DNA of 30,130 bases, taken from positions 54,473 to 84,602 of the forward strand of contig DFXM01000044.1 of the NCBI GenBank assembly GCA_002381695.1, written 5' to 3'. Position numbers and translations under genes: made by a program. The notes under the pieces were generated by a model. It had not been told where the DNA came from, searched no databases, and was given only the letters and a program-made list of their open reading frames with translations. Source of the stretch: Clostridium sp. UBA4108 (GTDB lineage: Bacteria; Bacillota; Clostridia; Clostridiales; Clostridiaceae). Shown here in pieces: positions 22,719 through 30,130 of the stretch (the stretch's first letter is position 1; the number at the start of each line of letters is the position of its first letter).

Positions 22719-23441
22719 TTACAACAATATCACCAAAGACACCACATCTGTAAAATTAGCTAAGCAATGTACTAATATAGATAATTTTAATGAATCTTTT
22801 TTGTATACACAATAAAATACTGGTAAAAATGCTACGATCCTTGCTATGATAAGCCAAGGAGACCAAAAATGATAAATTGAAAATAATACTACATTTAATA
22901 AAACACCATATTTTCCCATCCATTTCGTACGTGCTAGTAAATATCCTCTAAAATAAAACTCCTCAATAATTGGACCTATAAGAGTAAAAAAGAAGAGATT
23001 CACCAATATTGTAATTATTATAAAACTTCTACTAAATAAGCTCATATCCTCCATATAATTATACCAAATTGGAATCCATGCAAATACAGTGTCTAACATA
23101 TAATTTGAAAGGGGCTTTAATATAGTCATAAATGCTCCCGCTACTCCAAGTAAAAGAATGGTATAAAATACATATTCTTTAATCTTTAATTTACTTTTTA
23201 ATCCTAGTATTTTGAATATATTAAAGCTTTTTTCTTCTTTTTTAGCTACATAAAATAAATATCCAAGCTGCACAGTTACTATAGAAAAAGCTCCACTTAG
23301 CCCTAGTATAATAACTTTAGGATATCTCTCTAATTCTCCTATATTTAACATAAAGAGATAAACCACAGTTAACACAACTCCTGGCAATAAGTGAAGAGCT
23401 ATCAGCTTACCTATATTTCTAATTTCCTTTTCCTTATTCAT
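22719..23441 (-). CDS. CPBP-family intramembrane metalloprotease
   Basis: This 240-residue membrane protein has about seven or eight helices and the CPBP (CAAX protease/bacteriocin-processing) motifs: EEFYFRG (EExxxR, near residue 162), YHFWSPW (HxxxW) and HCLANF (HxxxN). These residues coordinate the catalytic metal. Such proteins cleave prenylated or leader peptides or act in immunity; the substrate here is unknown. It has a MerR-type promoter and follows a MerR-type regulator gene in the same direction. The C-terminus is short, and in another frame just downstream lies IGTVILLSSMKVRDVKKLADWANNILQE in coding-like sequence, which may be the lost tail. AGGAGG precedes the start. Confidence 0.88.
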   Translation of the reverse strand: MNKEKEIRNIGKLIALHLLPGVVLTVVYLFMLNIGELERYPKVIILGLSGAFSIVTVQLGYLFYVAKKEEKSFNIFKILGLKSKLKIKEYVFYTILLLGVAGAFMTILKPLSNYMLDTVFAWIPIWYNYMEDMSLFSRSFIIITILVNLFFFTLIGPIIEEFYFRGYLLARTKWMGKYGVLLNVVLFSIYHFWSPWLIIARIVAFLPVFYCVYKKDSLKLSILVHCLANFTDVVSLVILL

Positions 23442-23474
23442 AATTTATTCCTCCCATACTCTACTTTAATACTT

Positions 23475-23505
23475 ATTCTAAAGTATGGGACTGTCCCAAG
23501 GTCAA
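23475..23505 (-). promoter_or_regulatory. MerR-type promoter of the CPBP gene
   Basis: On the minus strand: TTGACC (23500-23505), a 19-bp spacer and TAGAAT (23475-23480). The spacer contains the perfect palindrome TGGGACTGTCCCA (23486-23498). The -10 lies 34 nt from the start codon. This is textbook MerR geometry and probably the target of the regulator at 23569. Confidence 0.75.
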
Positions 23506-23568
23506 CAGTATAATTCATAACTTTATTTTATATCCTTGTACAATCATTACAAAGCCTAATTTATTGCT

Positions 23569-24354
23569 TTATTCAATAGGTGCATAAACTTCTAAATATG
23601 ACTTTCCTATGTATCCATCATACTCTATAAGTAGCATACCTATTATAACTATTCCTTTATGCCTATAACCATTTTGATGACCCCACTCTAAGGATTTTTT
23701 AAAGGTTTCCTCCATCACATCTTTATTATGTATGCCATCTTCTACAATAGTATAAGCACATTTTTCATACTGTAATATATTATCTTCCTCTTTATTATCC
23801 TCACATTCTATATCCTTTGTAATAATCATTTTATTACTTTCTATTCCTTCATCAGTAAATGTAATATATCTTTTTAAACTTTTTATAATTGAAGTATCAC
23901 CTAATTCATTTCTATTTTCATGTAAGTTTTCAAATTCATTATAGGCTCTAAAGTCTGATATTTCTCCTAGTATTTTTATAGGAGCCATAGCTCTAACTGT
24001 ATATCTATTTAAATATTTTTCTATATCATTACATGCTCTCCTAGCCTTCTCTATTCTACTAATTACAGTATTTAATCTAGCTATTTCTTTCATTACCTTA
24101 TCATGTTTTTTATCTAAAACACCCTCTATTTCCTTTATATCACTTTGTCTATAAAGCTTTTTAATATCTTTGAATTCCAAGTCCAATGATCTATAGAATT
24201 CTATTGCCAATACAGTATCCATATCTTTCAAATCATATTGTCTATAATTGTTATTATCATTTTGTGTTGGCTTTAAAATCCCCTTTTCTTCATAGTATCT
24301 TAACTTATCCCTAGAAATGCCCATTATATTGGCTATCTGACCTATAGTATACAT
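23569..24354 (-). CDS. MerR-family transcriptional regulator
   Basis: This 261-residue protein has an N-terminal MerR DNA-binding domain (YTIGQIANIMGISRDKLRYYEEKGILKP, then NYRQYDLKD), a long dimerisation helix around residues 85-112 and a C-terminal GyrI-like effector-binding domain ending EVYAPIE, typical of multidrug-sensing BltR/BmrR relatives. It is not closely similar to the regulator at 19741 beyond the HTH. The 19-bp-spacer promoter of the CPBP gene lies 63 nt past its stop codon, so it likely controls that gene. An inverted repeat (24389-24397 and 24413-24421) upstream could mediate autoregulation. Confidence 0.9.
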   Translation of the reverse strand: MYTIGQIANIMGISRDKLRYYEEKGILKPTQNDNNNYRQYDLKDMDTVLAIEFYRSLDLEFKDIKKLYRQSDIKEIEGVLDKKHDKVMKEIARLNTVISRIEKARRACNDIEKYLNRYTVRAMAPIKILGEISDFRAYNEFENLHENRNELGDTSIIKSLKRYITFTDEGIESNKMIITKDIECEDNKEEDNILQYEKCAYTIVEDGIHNKDVMEETFKKSLEWGHQNGYRHKGIVIIGMLLIEYDGYIGKSYLEVYAPIE

Positions 24355-24645
24355 GGCACCCTCCTTGCTGATATTTCTCTTCTTGGTAATATCTTATCAT
24401 ACATATATCTCTATAAGATATCCGAGACTCTTAAATTCACTTTTTAGCAGGTTTACTAAATGGTAGCTTAACATTTTCATTATTAATTTTATTTATATTT
24501 TTCTTTCATAAATTTATTATATTAAACTTAACCTATGGTCATAATGATTAATACATATGTTCTAATGATAATAATTCCTATTAACTAAACATTGTACAAA
24601 TAGGTTCTTATTTTATGAAATTCTAGTTAACTCAATTCTATAATA
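24355..24645. other. Intergenic region with inverted repeat, operator-like motif and repeat fragment
   Basis: ATATCTTAT (24389-24397) and ATAAGATAT (24413-24421) lie upstream of the MerR gene. CCTATGGTCA at 24532-24541 equals the core of the motif at 17863. From 24589 to 24639 a fragment of the dispersed repeat (TACAAATAGG, then TTATTTTAT) runs up to the alcohol dehydrogenase gene. Confidence 0.4.
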
Positions 24646-25803
24646 TTGTTAAAGCAGGTGATATCAATAAAGGCAATAGTTTATGAAGGGGTAAGAAATG
24701 TTAAAGTTAGAAAGGTTGAAGACCCTAAAATTCAAAAGGCTGATGATATAATTGTAAAAGTAACCTCCACTGCTATTTGTGGCTCTGATCTTCATTTAAT
24801 TCATGGTTTCATTCCCAATCTGCCAAAAGGATTTATACTTGGTCATGAAACCATGGGGATTGTAGAGGAAGTGGGTAAAGAAGTCACTAAAGTAAAAAAA
24901 GGTGATAGAGTTATTGTTCCTTTCCCTATCTCTTGTGGCCGCTGTTGGTATTGTGAACATGATTTATGGAGTCAATGTGACAACTCCAATCCTAATGGTG
25001 AAGTTGGAGGTATATTTGGCTGTAGCACCAAATATGGTGACTATGACGGTGGTCAGGCACAGTTTTTAAGAGTTCCTTATGGTAATGTAGGACCAAAGGT
25101 TATTCCAGAGAACTTAAGTGATGAACAAGTATTATTTTTGACTGATATCTTGCCTACCTCACTTTGGGGCGTAGATATTGCTGGTGTAAAATCTAAAGAT
25201 ACTGTCATAGTATTAGGCTGTGGTCCTGTGGGATTACTAACTCAGAAATGGGCTATATATAAAGGTGCAAAGAGAGTAATTGCCGTGGATTGTGTAGATT
25301 ATAGATTAGACCATGCTAAGAAATATAATCAGGTAGAGACAGTAAATTTTCAACATCACCACAATACTGGAGAATATCTAAAGGAAATCACTGGTGGAGG
25401 ATCTGATGCTATAATAGATTGTGTAGGCATGGATGGTAAAATGTCCAATATAGAAAAGGTAGAAAGCTTTTTAAAGCTTCAAGGTGGCTCTAAATCAGCT
25501 ATTGAAATGTCATCACAAGCTGTAAGAAAAGGTGGCACTGTTGCATTGGTAGGAGTTTATGGTTCTAAATACAACGGATTTCCCTTAGGAGATTTTTTCT
25601 CTAGAAATGTGACCTTAAAAATGGGCCAATGCCCTGCTCATTCATATATTGATCCAATTTTAAAATTAATTAGTGCTGGTAAATTTGATGCAACGGATAT
25701 AATTACTCATAAGCTTTCCATTGATAAAGGAGAGTACGCATACAAAATTTTTGATGGCAAAAATGATAACTGCATAAAGGTTATCTTAAAACCTCAAGCT
25801 TAA
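24646..25803 (+). CDS. Zinc-dependent alcohol/formaldehyde dehydrogenase (start uncertain)
   Basis: This medium-chain zinc dehydrogenase is of the glutathione-independent formaldehyde dehydrogenase type. The catalytic zinc Cys is in CGSDLHLIHG, with GHETMGIVEEVG. A structural zinc site has four Cys (CGRCWYCEHDLWSQC) and the NAD-binding loop is VLGCGPVGLL. Homologues begin MKAIVYEG, but here the Met codon is ATA (24667-24669), with AGGTGA 5 nt upstream, the ideal spacing. The only other starts are TTG 24646 and GTG 24658, neither with a clear ribosome site. I list the TTG reading, but ATA initiation or loss of the start codon is quite possible. It is unlinked to the choline genes. Confidence 0.85.
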   Translation: MLKQVISIKAIVYEGVRNVKVRKVEDPKIQKADDIIVKVTSTAICGSDLHLIHGFIPNLPKGFILGHETMGIVEEVGKEVTKVKKGDRVIVPFPISCGRCWYCEHDLWSQCDNSNPNGEVGGIFGCSTKYGDYDGGQAQFLRVPYGNVGPKVIPENLSDEQVLFLTDILPTSLWGVDIAGVKSKDTVIVLGCGPVGLLTQKWAIYKGAKRVIAVDCVDYRLDHAKKYNQVETVNFQHHHNTGEYLKEITGGGSDAIIDCVGMDGKMSNIEKVESFLKLQGGSKSAIEMSSQAVRKGGTVALVGVYGSKYNGFPLGDFFSRNVTLKMGQCPAHSYIDPILKLISAGKFDATDIITHKLSIDKGEYAYKIFDGKNDNCIKVILKPQA

Positions 25804-25821
25804 AGGTAAATTTTTCACTAG

Positions 25822-25872
25822 AGCTTTAAAGACACTATGAATATTATTTTATTATAGTGTCTTTTTAAAGCT
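25822..25872. terminator. Bidirectional terminator between convergent genes
   Basis: AAAGACACTAT (25828-25838) pairs with ATAGTGTCTTT (25854-25864), extended by AGCTTT/AAAGCT around a 2-nt bulge. It separates the convergent dehydrogenase and peptidoglycan-binding genes. Confidence 0.75.
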
Positions 25873-25893
25873 ATTTTATTTCATTTATTCTAT

Positions 25894-26295
25894 TTATTTA
25901 GATGCTACGTCCATAATTACTTTCCAAGTTGCTGGGTCAACTATTCCATTTACCTCAAGTCCGTATTTTTCTTGTATTTCTTCAACTGCTTCTTGTGTTT
26001 TAGGACCGAACACTCCAACTGCATCCAAATCCCTATATCCTATACCAACAAGGGAACATTGTAAATGTTGCACATCCCTAGTAACGACTCCTCCATCCAC
26101 ATCTCCAGGACGACATGTTCTATAAAAGTATGGTACGAAACCTTCATTTCTAGGTTCCATATCGCAATAACCATTTGTTACAACACATCCACCTGGTAAA
26201 AACCCTTGATTTTCATCAGTAGAAGCCTTTGCTGGAACTGTTAAGATACTAGTAGCCATAACTGCTGTTAAAGCTGCAACTGCAAACTTTTTCAT
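25894..26295 (-). CDS. Secreted peptidoglycan-binding domain protein
   Basis: This 133-residue protein has a signal peptide (Lys-rich start, hydrophobic core AVAALTAVMATSILTV, AKA cleavage site near residue 24). A Cys-containing middle follows (four Cys among residues ~36-80: GGCVV, GYCDM, RTCRPG, LQCSL). The C-terminal peptidoglycan-binding_1 domain reads VQHLQCSLVGIGYRDLDAVGVFGPKTQEAVEEIQEKYGLEVNGIVDPATW. No catalytic domain is seen. It could be a cell-wall-anchored or spore-coat accessory protein. AAAGGAGG precedes the ATG. The Cys-rich middle is unusual for an extracellular clostridial protein of this size. Confidence 0.85.
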   Translation of the reverse strand: MKKFAVAALTAVMATSILTVPAKASTDENQGFLPGGCVVTNGYCDMEPRNEGFVPYFYRTCRPGDVDGGVVTRDVQHLQCSLVGIGYRDLDAVGVFGPKTQEAVEEIQEKYGLEVNGIVDPATWKVIMDVASK

Positions 26296-26799
26296 AGTAA
26301 TCCTCCTTTAAAAAATATAATTTTCTAGGCATTCCTTAACGCCCAATTGCATTATATCTTTCTTTAGTAATATGCTCAATGATTGAATCCCTGCAAATTT
26401 TTGAATTTACATGTATAAAACAGGAATGTATTACATTTATTACATATTTCTCATCTTTTATACTTTTATCTCAGTTTATTGAAATTGACTTTTTGAGTTT
26501 AATAGACTTTAATCAATTTGAAAGTCTCATAATTAATGTTCGGATTATGTTGATTCTTTCCACAGTTATAGGCTTCTAAGCTATAAACTCAACTTAATAC
26601 TAGGTAATTTCTAGCATAAATTAACGAATAAAATTTATTTTAACTAGAATTTGATTCGCGAAAAATTAACTCATTGTTCATTCTGAGTTCATACTTTCTT
26701 TAAAACTATGTTTATATAGCAAAGCTTTATAATATCTCAAAAGTTGTTCCTGCAATTCATATTAGTCTAATAAGATAGTTTTTTTGAATTTTATGTAAT

Positions 26800-26830
26800 A
26801 TATAAGTTGCAATTAAGTTTGTACATAATA
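26800..26830 (+). repeat. Fragment of the dispersed repeat
   Basis: Thirty bases match the 5' end of the copy at 29969-30130 with three differences; the rest of the element is not recognisable after it. The orientation is the same as at the right end of the window. Confidence 0.5.
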
Positions 26831-27013
26831 CAATTTATATATTAAAATTCCAAAATAATTGCTGTAAATAGCTATATGTAATTTACAAATTTGTTAGCAT
26901 TGGAACACAAAGATATAAAAAGAGATGCACAAGTAAAAAACGTGGTATGTGGTATAAGATAGAGAATTTGTATTTATATAATCTGACAAAGTATATACTT
27001 ATTATTCAAATTG

Positions 27014-27042
27014 TTGCAATTAATGTATAATAAGTATATAAA
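27014..27042 (+). promoter_or_regulatory. Candidate promoter of the GrpB-family gene
   Basis: TTGCAA (27014-27019), 17-bp spacer, TATAAA (27037-27042), 65 nt before the start codon. Confidence 0.4.
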
Positions 27043-27107
27043 CTAACAAATAATTGTTTTAGATGTGGAATTAAATATTATTTATATTTAATTCAGTGGA
27101 GGGGTGT

Positions 27108-27701
27108 ATGAGAAAAGAATTATCAGAAATGACACTGGAAGAGTTGTGGGAGTTATTTCCCATAATCTTAAAAGAGCATAATACAGATTATAAAAATTGG
27201 TATGAAATCGAAAAACAAAAGCTTTTAAATTGTATTGATAAAAAGAGTATCATACGCATTAACCATATAGGGAGTAGTGCAATTGAAGGATTGATTGCCA
27301 AGCCTACAGTGGATATTTTATTGGAATTAGCTAATGAAAGCAATATTGAACAGTTAACAGATTCACTATTATCTAATGGTTGGCTATTGATATCATCACA
27401 AAAAAATCCATCTATGCAAATGGTATTTAATAAGGGCTATACAAAAGAAGGATTTGCAGAAAAAGTATATCACTTGCATGTTCGCTACTACGATAACTGG
27501 AATGAATTGTATTTTAGAGACTATCTTATGGATCATGAAGAAGTTGCTAAGGAATATAGTAAACTTAAATTAACACTGATAAAAAAATATGAGCATGATC
27601 GAGATGGATATACAAATGCTAAATCTGATTTCATTTTGAAATATACAAAAAAATCAAAAGAAGAATATGCTGGCAGATATAACCCAAGAAAGCGAGTGTA
27701 A
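27108..27701 (+). CDS. GrpB/UPF0157 family nucleotidyltransferase-like protein
   Basis: This soluble protein of the GrpB (UPF0157) family has a nucleotidyltransferase-like fold. The signature RINHIGSSAIEGLIAKPTVDILLEL carries the GSSA and D residues of that fold. YHLHVRYYDNW and the end RDYLMDHEEVAKEYSKLK are also family features. The start is ATG 27108 (197 residues), with GGAGGGG 4 nt upstream; the GTG at 27096 overlaps that ribosome site. The substrate is unknown. It is a stand-alone gene. Confidence 0.88.
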   Translation: MRKELSEMTLEELWELFPIILKEHNTDYKNWYEIEKQKLLNCIDKKSIIRINHIGSSAIEGLIAKPTVDILLELANESNIEQLTDSLLSNGWLLISSQKNPSMQMVFNKGYTKEGFAEKVYHLHVRYYDNWNELYFRDYLMDHEEVAKEYSKLKLTLIKKYEHDRDGYTNAKSDFILKYTKKSKEEYAGRYNPRKRV

Positions 27702-27741
27702 TCTACAATAAATTTATCAAACATTCTTAATAAATCGCGAA

Positions 27742-27771
27742 AAATAAGATAGTCAAAGGACTATCTTATTT
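27742..27771 (+). terminator. Terminator of the GrpB-family gene
   Basis: AAATAAGATAGTC (27742-27754) and GACTATCTTATTT (27759-27771) are perfect 13-bp arms with a 4-nt loop, 41 nt after the stop codon. Confidence 0.8.
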
Positions 27772-28091
27772 AGTATAACAAATCAACAAACTAGTCTAAC
27801 TGATATTTATTAAAAAGTCTATTTACAATTAAGATAAATCAGTATATAATTAAGAGTTAAAACTTTCTTAATAATCACTTCTCTTACAATAATTATATTT
27901 TATCTTAAAAACCTCTAACTTGCAAGAAAATATAAGTATATTTAAGTATACATGTGCATTTTTATCAACAGTTTATAAGTCTATATGATGTCAACATTTA
28001 TGACATTTAGAATTGTTGAAAAATAATGCTATAATCTTTTCATATAAGAACGTTTTTATATTATTAGATAATATATTTAGGAGGAATTTTT
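27772..28091. other. Intergenic region upstream of the acetyltransferase
   Basis: AT-rich with no gene. A -10 TATAAT at 28030-28035 with a poor -35 may drive the next gene. AGGAGG at 28080-28085 is the ribosome site. Confidence 0.45.
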
Positions 28092-28643
28092 ATGCAGAAA
28101 GTTTATGAAACAGAACGCCTTGTATTGAAAGTGTTGGACAAGAATTATGCAGAATTAGTTTTAGACTATTATTTAAGAAACAAGTTATTTTTAGAAGAGT
28201 GGGAACCTAAAAAGAGTGAAAAATTTTATACAAGGTCCTATCAAGAAGAACAATTGGACAAAGAATTAGTTAATATCGAAAATGGTAATTCATTTAGAGT
28301 ATGGATTTTCAAAAAAGATAATGATAGAAAAATAATAGGTTCTGTTGGCTTTACTAACATTGTAAAAGGTGCTTTTCTATCCTGCTATCTTGGTTATAAA
28401 TTAGATCACTCTGAAATTAATAATGGCTATATAACCGAGGCAATCCAAAAGGGTATCCATATTATGTTTAACAAATTTGGACTACACAGAATCGAAGCCA
28501 ATATCATACCTAAAAATAAGCGCTCTTTAAGAGTTGTTGAAAAATTAGGATTTTATAACGAGGGTTTGGCATATAAATATTTAAATATAAATGGAAAATG
28601 GGAAGACCATATACATATGGTTTTATTAAACGAAAAAATGTAA
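28092..28643 (+). CDS. RimJ/RimL-type GNAT N-acetyltransferase
   Basis: This 183-residue GNAT acetyltransferase of the RimJ/RimL (acetyltransf_3) type has N-terminal YETERLVLKVLDKNYAELVLDYY, a central IGSVGFTNIVKGAFLSCYLGYKLD, and C-terminal ITEAIQKGIHIMFNKFGLHRIEANIIPKNKRSLRVVEKLGFYNEG. The conserved Asn-x-x-Ser-x-x-x-x-x-x-Lys-x-Gly-Phe region is intact. The substrate is probably a protein N-terminus or a small amine, not predictable here. TAGGAGGA precedes the ATG. A strong terminator follows. Confidence 0.9.
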   Translation: MQKVYETERLVLKVLDKNYAELVLDYYLRNKLFLEEWEPKKSEKFYTRSYQEEQLDKELVNIENGNSFRVWIFKKDNDRKIIGSVGFTNIVKGAFLSCYLGYKLDHSEINNGYITEAIQKGIHIMFNKFGLHRIEANIIPKNKRSLRVVEKLGFYNEGLAYKYLNINGKWEDHIHMVLLNEKM

Positions 28644-28691
28644 TAGAAGACTTTCCAAAAGGCTCTTCTCCATAAGTTGCAATTAAAACGA

Positions 28692-28737
28692 AACCAGCTA
28701 GATAAAGCCATTTTATCAAAGCTTTATCTAGCTGGTT
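28692..28737. terminator. Terminator after the acetyltransferase
   Basis: AACCAGCTAGATAAAGC (28692-28708) and GCTTTATCTAGCTGGTT (28721-28737) are a perfect 17-bp stem with a 12-nt loop. It lies between convergent transcription units. Confidence 0.8.
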
Positions 28738-28782
28738 CTTATAATTTATTATTTAATAATAAATAGCTTCCTATAATCTCTA

Positions 28783-29100
28783 TTAAAGGGTTATCTCTGG
28801 AAACATTAAGTTTTTTTCTACTTCCTTATATCCAAATGATTTATATAATTCCGCTATACGTTTATTTAATTCCCACACCTCAAGTCTCGTTTTATTTAAC
28901 CCATTTGACAGAAAATAGTGAAATATATACTCTATTATATTTTTCAGAATCCGTTTCCTCGTCCTTCTGACAAGACAAATATTGTTTCAACATAGCCAAA
29001 GCCATCCTTTTCAAAAATTGTACACCCTCCTTCTACCCTATCATCAAGTAAAATAGATAGGTTTTTATTGTCTGAATTAGTTTTATAGATTATGCTGAAA
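28783..29100 (-). pseudogene. Frameshifted GNAT acetyltransferase remnant
   Basis: Directly after the methyltransferase stop codon, one minus-strand frame reads YKTNSDNKNLSILLDDRVEGG and VETIFVLSEGRGNGF, then stops. In a second frame it continues RILKNIIEYIFHYFLSNGL and NKTRLEVWELNKRIAELYKSFGYKEVEK to a stop at 28783-28785. Together they form a typical GNAT C-terminus (EGRGNG-x-x-ILKN is the acetyl-CoA loop; LYKSFGYKE the terminal motif) broken by one frameshift. The N-terminal ~60 residues are missing, apparently deleted up to the methyltransferase gene. Confidence 0.75.
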
Positions 29101-29102
29101 TA

Positions 29103-29942
29103 TCATTTTTGTGCAATAATTGCAATCCATTCACTATTTTCTTTTATAGTCTCTCCAGTCAAATTTCCCATGGTCTTAATAATTTTAAATCCATGATTTT
29201 GAATTATTACACTAATTATTTCATCAGTGTAATCATGAAACCAATTTCTATAAACTTTAACTTCATCCTTATCAACCACTATATATTGATCAAGCCAAAT
29301 GTCATTGTCATATTGGAATCCATCTTCAAATACTATATGCGTACCATCTCGCCAAAATCCACCTTCGCTTATATACCAGCTTTTCTTTAGACCACACTTT
29401 TCCCTTAAGACTGGTGTAGAAATATCAAAAATAAATAACCCGCCTGGCTTCAAAGCCTTATATACTATATTAAATAGCTCATCTCTATCTATATCTGAAA
29501 AAGTATTTATCTCTCCATAGATCTGCATAACAGCATCATATTCTTCAAAATAGTTAAGATTAAATATATTAGCCAACTTATATTCTATATCAAGTTTTTG
29601 TTTCTTCGCACTATTCTTAGCATGGTTAATTGTATTTTCTGAAAAATCTATACCTGTTACTTTGTGTCCATTTTTACATAATTTTTCTGCATATAATCCT
29701 GGGCCACATCCTAAATCTAATATTAGACTATTAGGCTTTAAAACCTTCTTATGAAGAAAATCTACTGTTTCGTCTATAATTAAACTTCTTCTTGAAGCTC
29801 CATCAAAATTAGGATCTAAATGTGCATTAAGCATCTGTCTAGCAATATACTCTTCTGTCCATATGTTTCCACAATCCTTATTAAATAAAAACGGCTTTCT
29901 ACTTAGTTCTCTTATCTGATTGATTATATTTTCATTTATCAT
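29103..29942 (-). CDS. Class I SAM-dependent methyltransferase
   Basis: This 279-residue Rossmann-fold methyltransferase has SAM motif I LDLGCGPGLYAE (near residue 75), acidic motif II VTGIDFSENTI, and the post-motif runs LANIFNLNYFEEYDAVMQIYGEINTF and ALKPGGLFIFDIS. It is a general methyltransferase-11/25-type enzyme; the substrate is unknown, and the C-terminal half (WRDGTHIVFEDGFQYD and so on) is of the small-molecule kind. The gene is complete. The dispersed repeat begins 27 nt upstream of its start, so the promoter may lie within it. Confidence 0.88.
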   Translation of the reverse strand: MINENIINQIRELSRKPFLFNKDCGNIWTEEYIARQMLNAHLDPNFDGASRRSLIIDETVDFLHKKVLKPNSLILDLGCGPGLYAEKLCKNGHKVTGIDFSENTINHAKNSAKKQKLDIEYKLANIFNLNYFEEYDAVMQIYGEINTFSDIDRDELFNIVYKALKPGGLFIFDISTPVLREKCGLKKSWYISEGGFWRDGTHIVFEDGFQYDNDIWLDQYIVVDKDEVKVYRNWFHDYTDEIISVIIQNHGFKIIKTMGNLTGETIKENSEWIAIIAQK

Positions 29943-29968
29943 ACCATGTCGCTCCCTTAACTTTACTA

Positions 29969-30130
29969 TATAAGTTGTAATTAAGTTTCTACATAATGCA
30001 AATAGGCTTTTATTTTATAAACTATTTAAATTGAACTTCATATTATTTCTGTGAATACCATTTGCAGGAATCTTAGATTTACTTAGTTTCTATGAAAGTA
30101 AAAGGCGTTAAGAAAGACAACTTGTTCGAG
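29969..30130 (+). repeat. Dispersed repeat, copy D (window edge)
   Basis: Inverted counterpart of the sequence at 1-154, sharing several blocks in order (see that entry). The copy runs to the window end and may continue. It lies in the upstream region of the methyltransferase gene. Confidence 0.5.

Larger units (their letters stand above)
26296..27095. other. 800-bp intergenic region, no supported gene
   Basis: Very AT-rich. A 66-residue ORF at 26379-26579 has no ribosome site or recognisable motif and I do not call it. At 26800-26830 TATAAGTTGCAATTAAGTTT matches the start of the dispersed repeat at 29969 (27 of 30 bases). A sigma-A promoter for the next gene is at 27014-27042. Confidence 0.5.

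Noticed and set aside
26379..26579. 66-residue plus-strand ORF
   Set aside because: No ribosome site, hydrophobic but not patterned as a membrane peptide; likely chance in AT-rich DNA.

Overview
The window comes from a low-GC, spore-forming, anaerobic Firmicute, most likely Clostridium or a close relative. The evidence is AT-rich intergenic DNA, strong AGGAGG ribosome-binding sites, a spoVA-type spore operon, a Tlp-type spore protein and an oxygen-sensitive glycyl-radical enzyme.

Region 1 (about 150-3780) is a sporulation locus. One DUF1657 gene faces left. On the right-facing strand lie DUF1657, a YetF/DUF421 membrane protein, spoVAC, spoVAD and spoVAE, closed by a clear terminator. The YetF-like protein carries a third DUF1657-like segment fused to its C-terminus. 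This gene set resembles the accessory 'spoVA2mob'-type operons linked to spore heat resistance in Bacillus. A decayed GNAT acetyltransferase follows.

Region 2 (about 4590-21990, all on the minus strand) is the core: a choline-degrading glycyl-radical bacterial microcompartment (BMC) locus. Transcription order is DMT-type transporter, small winged-helix-like protein, two BMC-H shell proteins, aldehyde dehydrogenase homologue 1, choline TMA-lyase CutC, activase CutD, EutS-like shell protein, EutP-like GTPase, EutT-like protein, EutJ-like chaperone, a second EutS/PduU-like permuted shell protein, EutN vertex protein, EutQ-like cupin, a BMC protein with an acidic repeat linker and SAP/Rho-N-like tail, aldehyde dehydrogenase 2, PduL phosphotransacylase and a last BMC-H protein, then a strong terminator. 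A MerR regulator and an iron alcohol dehydrogenase lie just upstream. Inferred pathway: choline to trimethylamine plus acetaldehyde (CutC/CutD); acetaldehyde to acetyl-CoA (aldehyde dehydrogenase 2) and acetyl-phosphate (PduL), with NADH re-oxidised by reducing acetaldehyde to ethanol (iron ADH). CutC aligns exactly with the published Desulfovibrio alaskensis residue numbering when started at a TTG codon. Aldehyde dehydrogenase 1 has Ser where its sister has the catalytic Cys. Two promoters with near-identical MerR-type geometry (TTGACT, 20-bp spacer with a palindrome, TATAAT) precede the transporter and the first shell gene.

Region 3 (about 22000-30130) is an assortment of single genes: tlp, a CPBP-family membrane protease with its own MerR-type regulator and operator, a zinc alcohol/formaldehyde dehydrogenase whose natural start codon appears to be ATA, a secreted peptidoglycan-binding protein, a GrpB-family protein, a RimJ/RimL-type acetyltransferase, a frameshifted GNAT remnant and a SAM methyltransferase. 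Imperfect copies of one dispersed repeat lie at both ends of the window in opposite orientation, with fragments near 24.6 kb and 26.8 kb.
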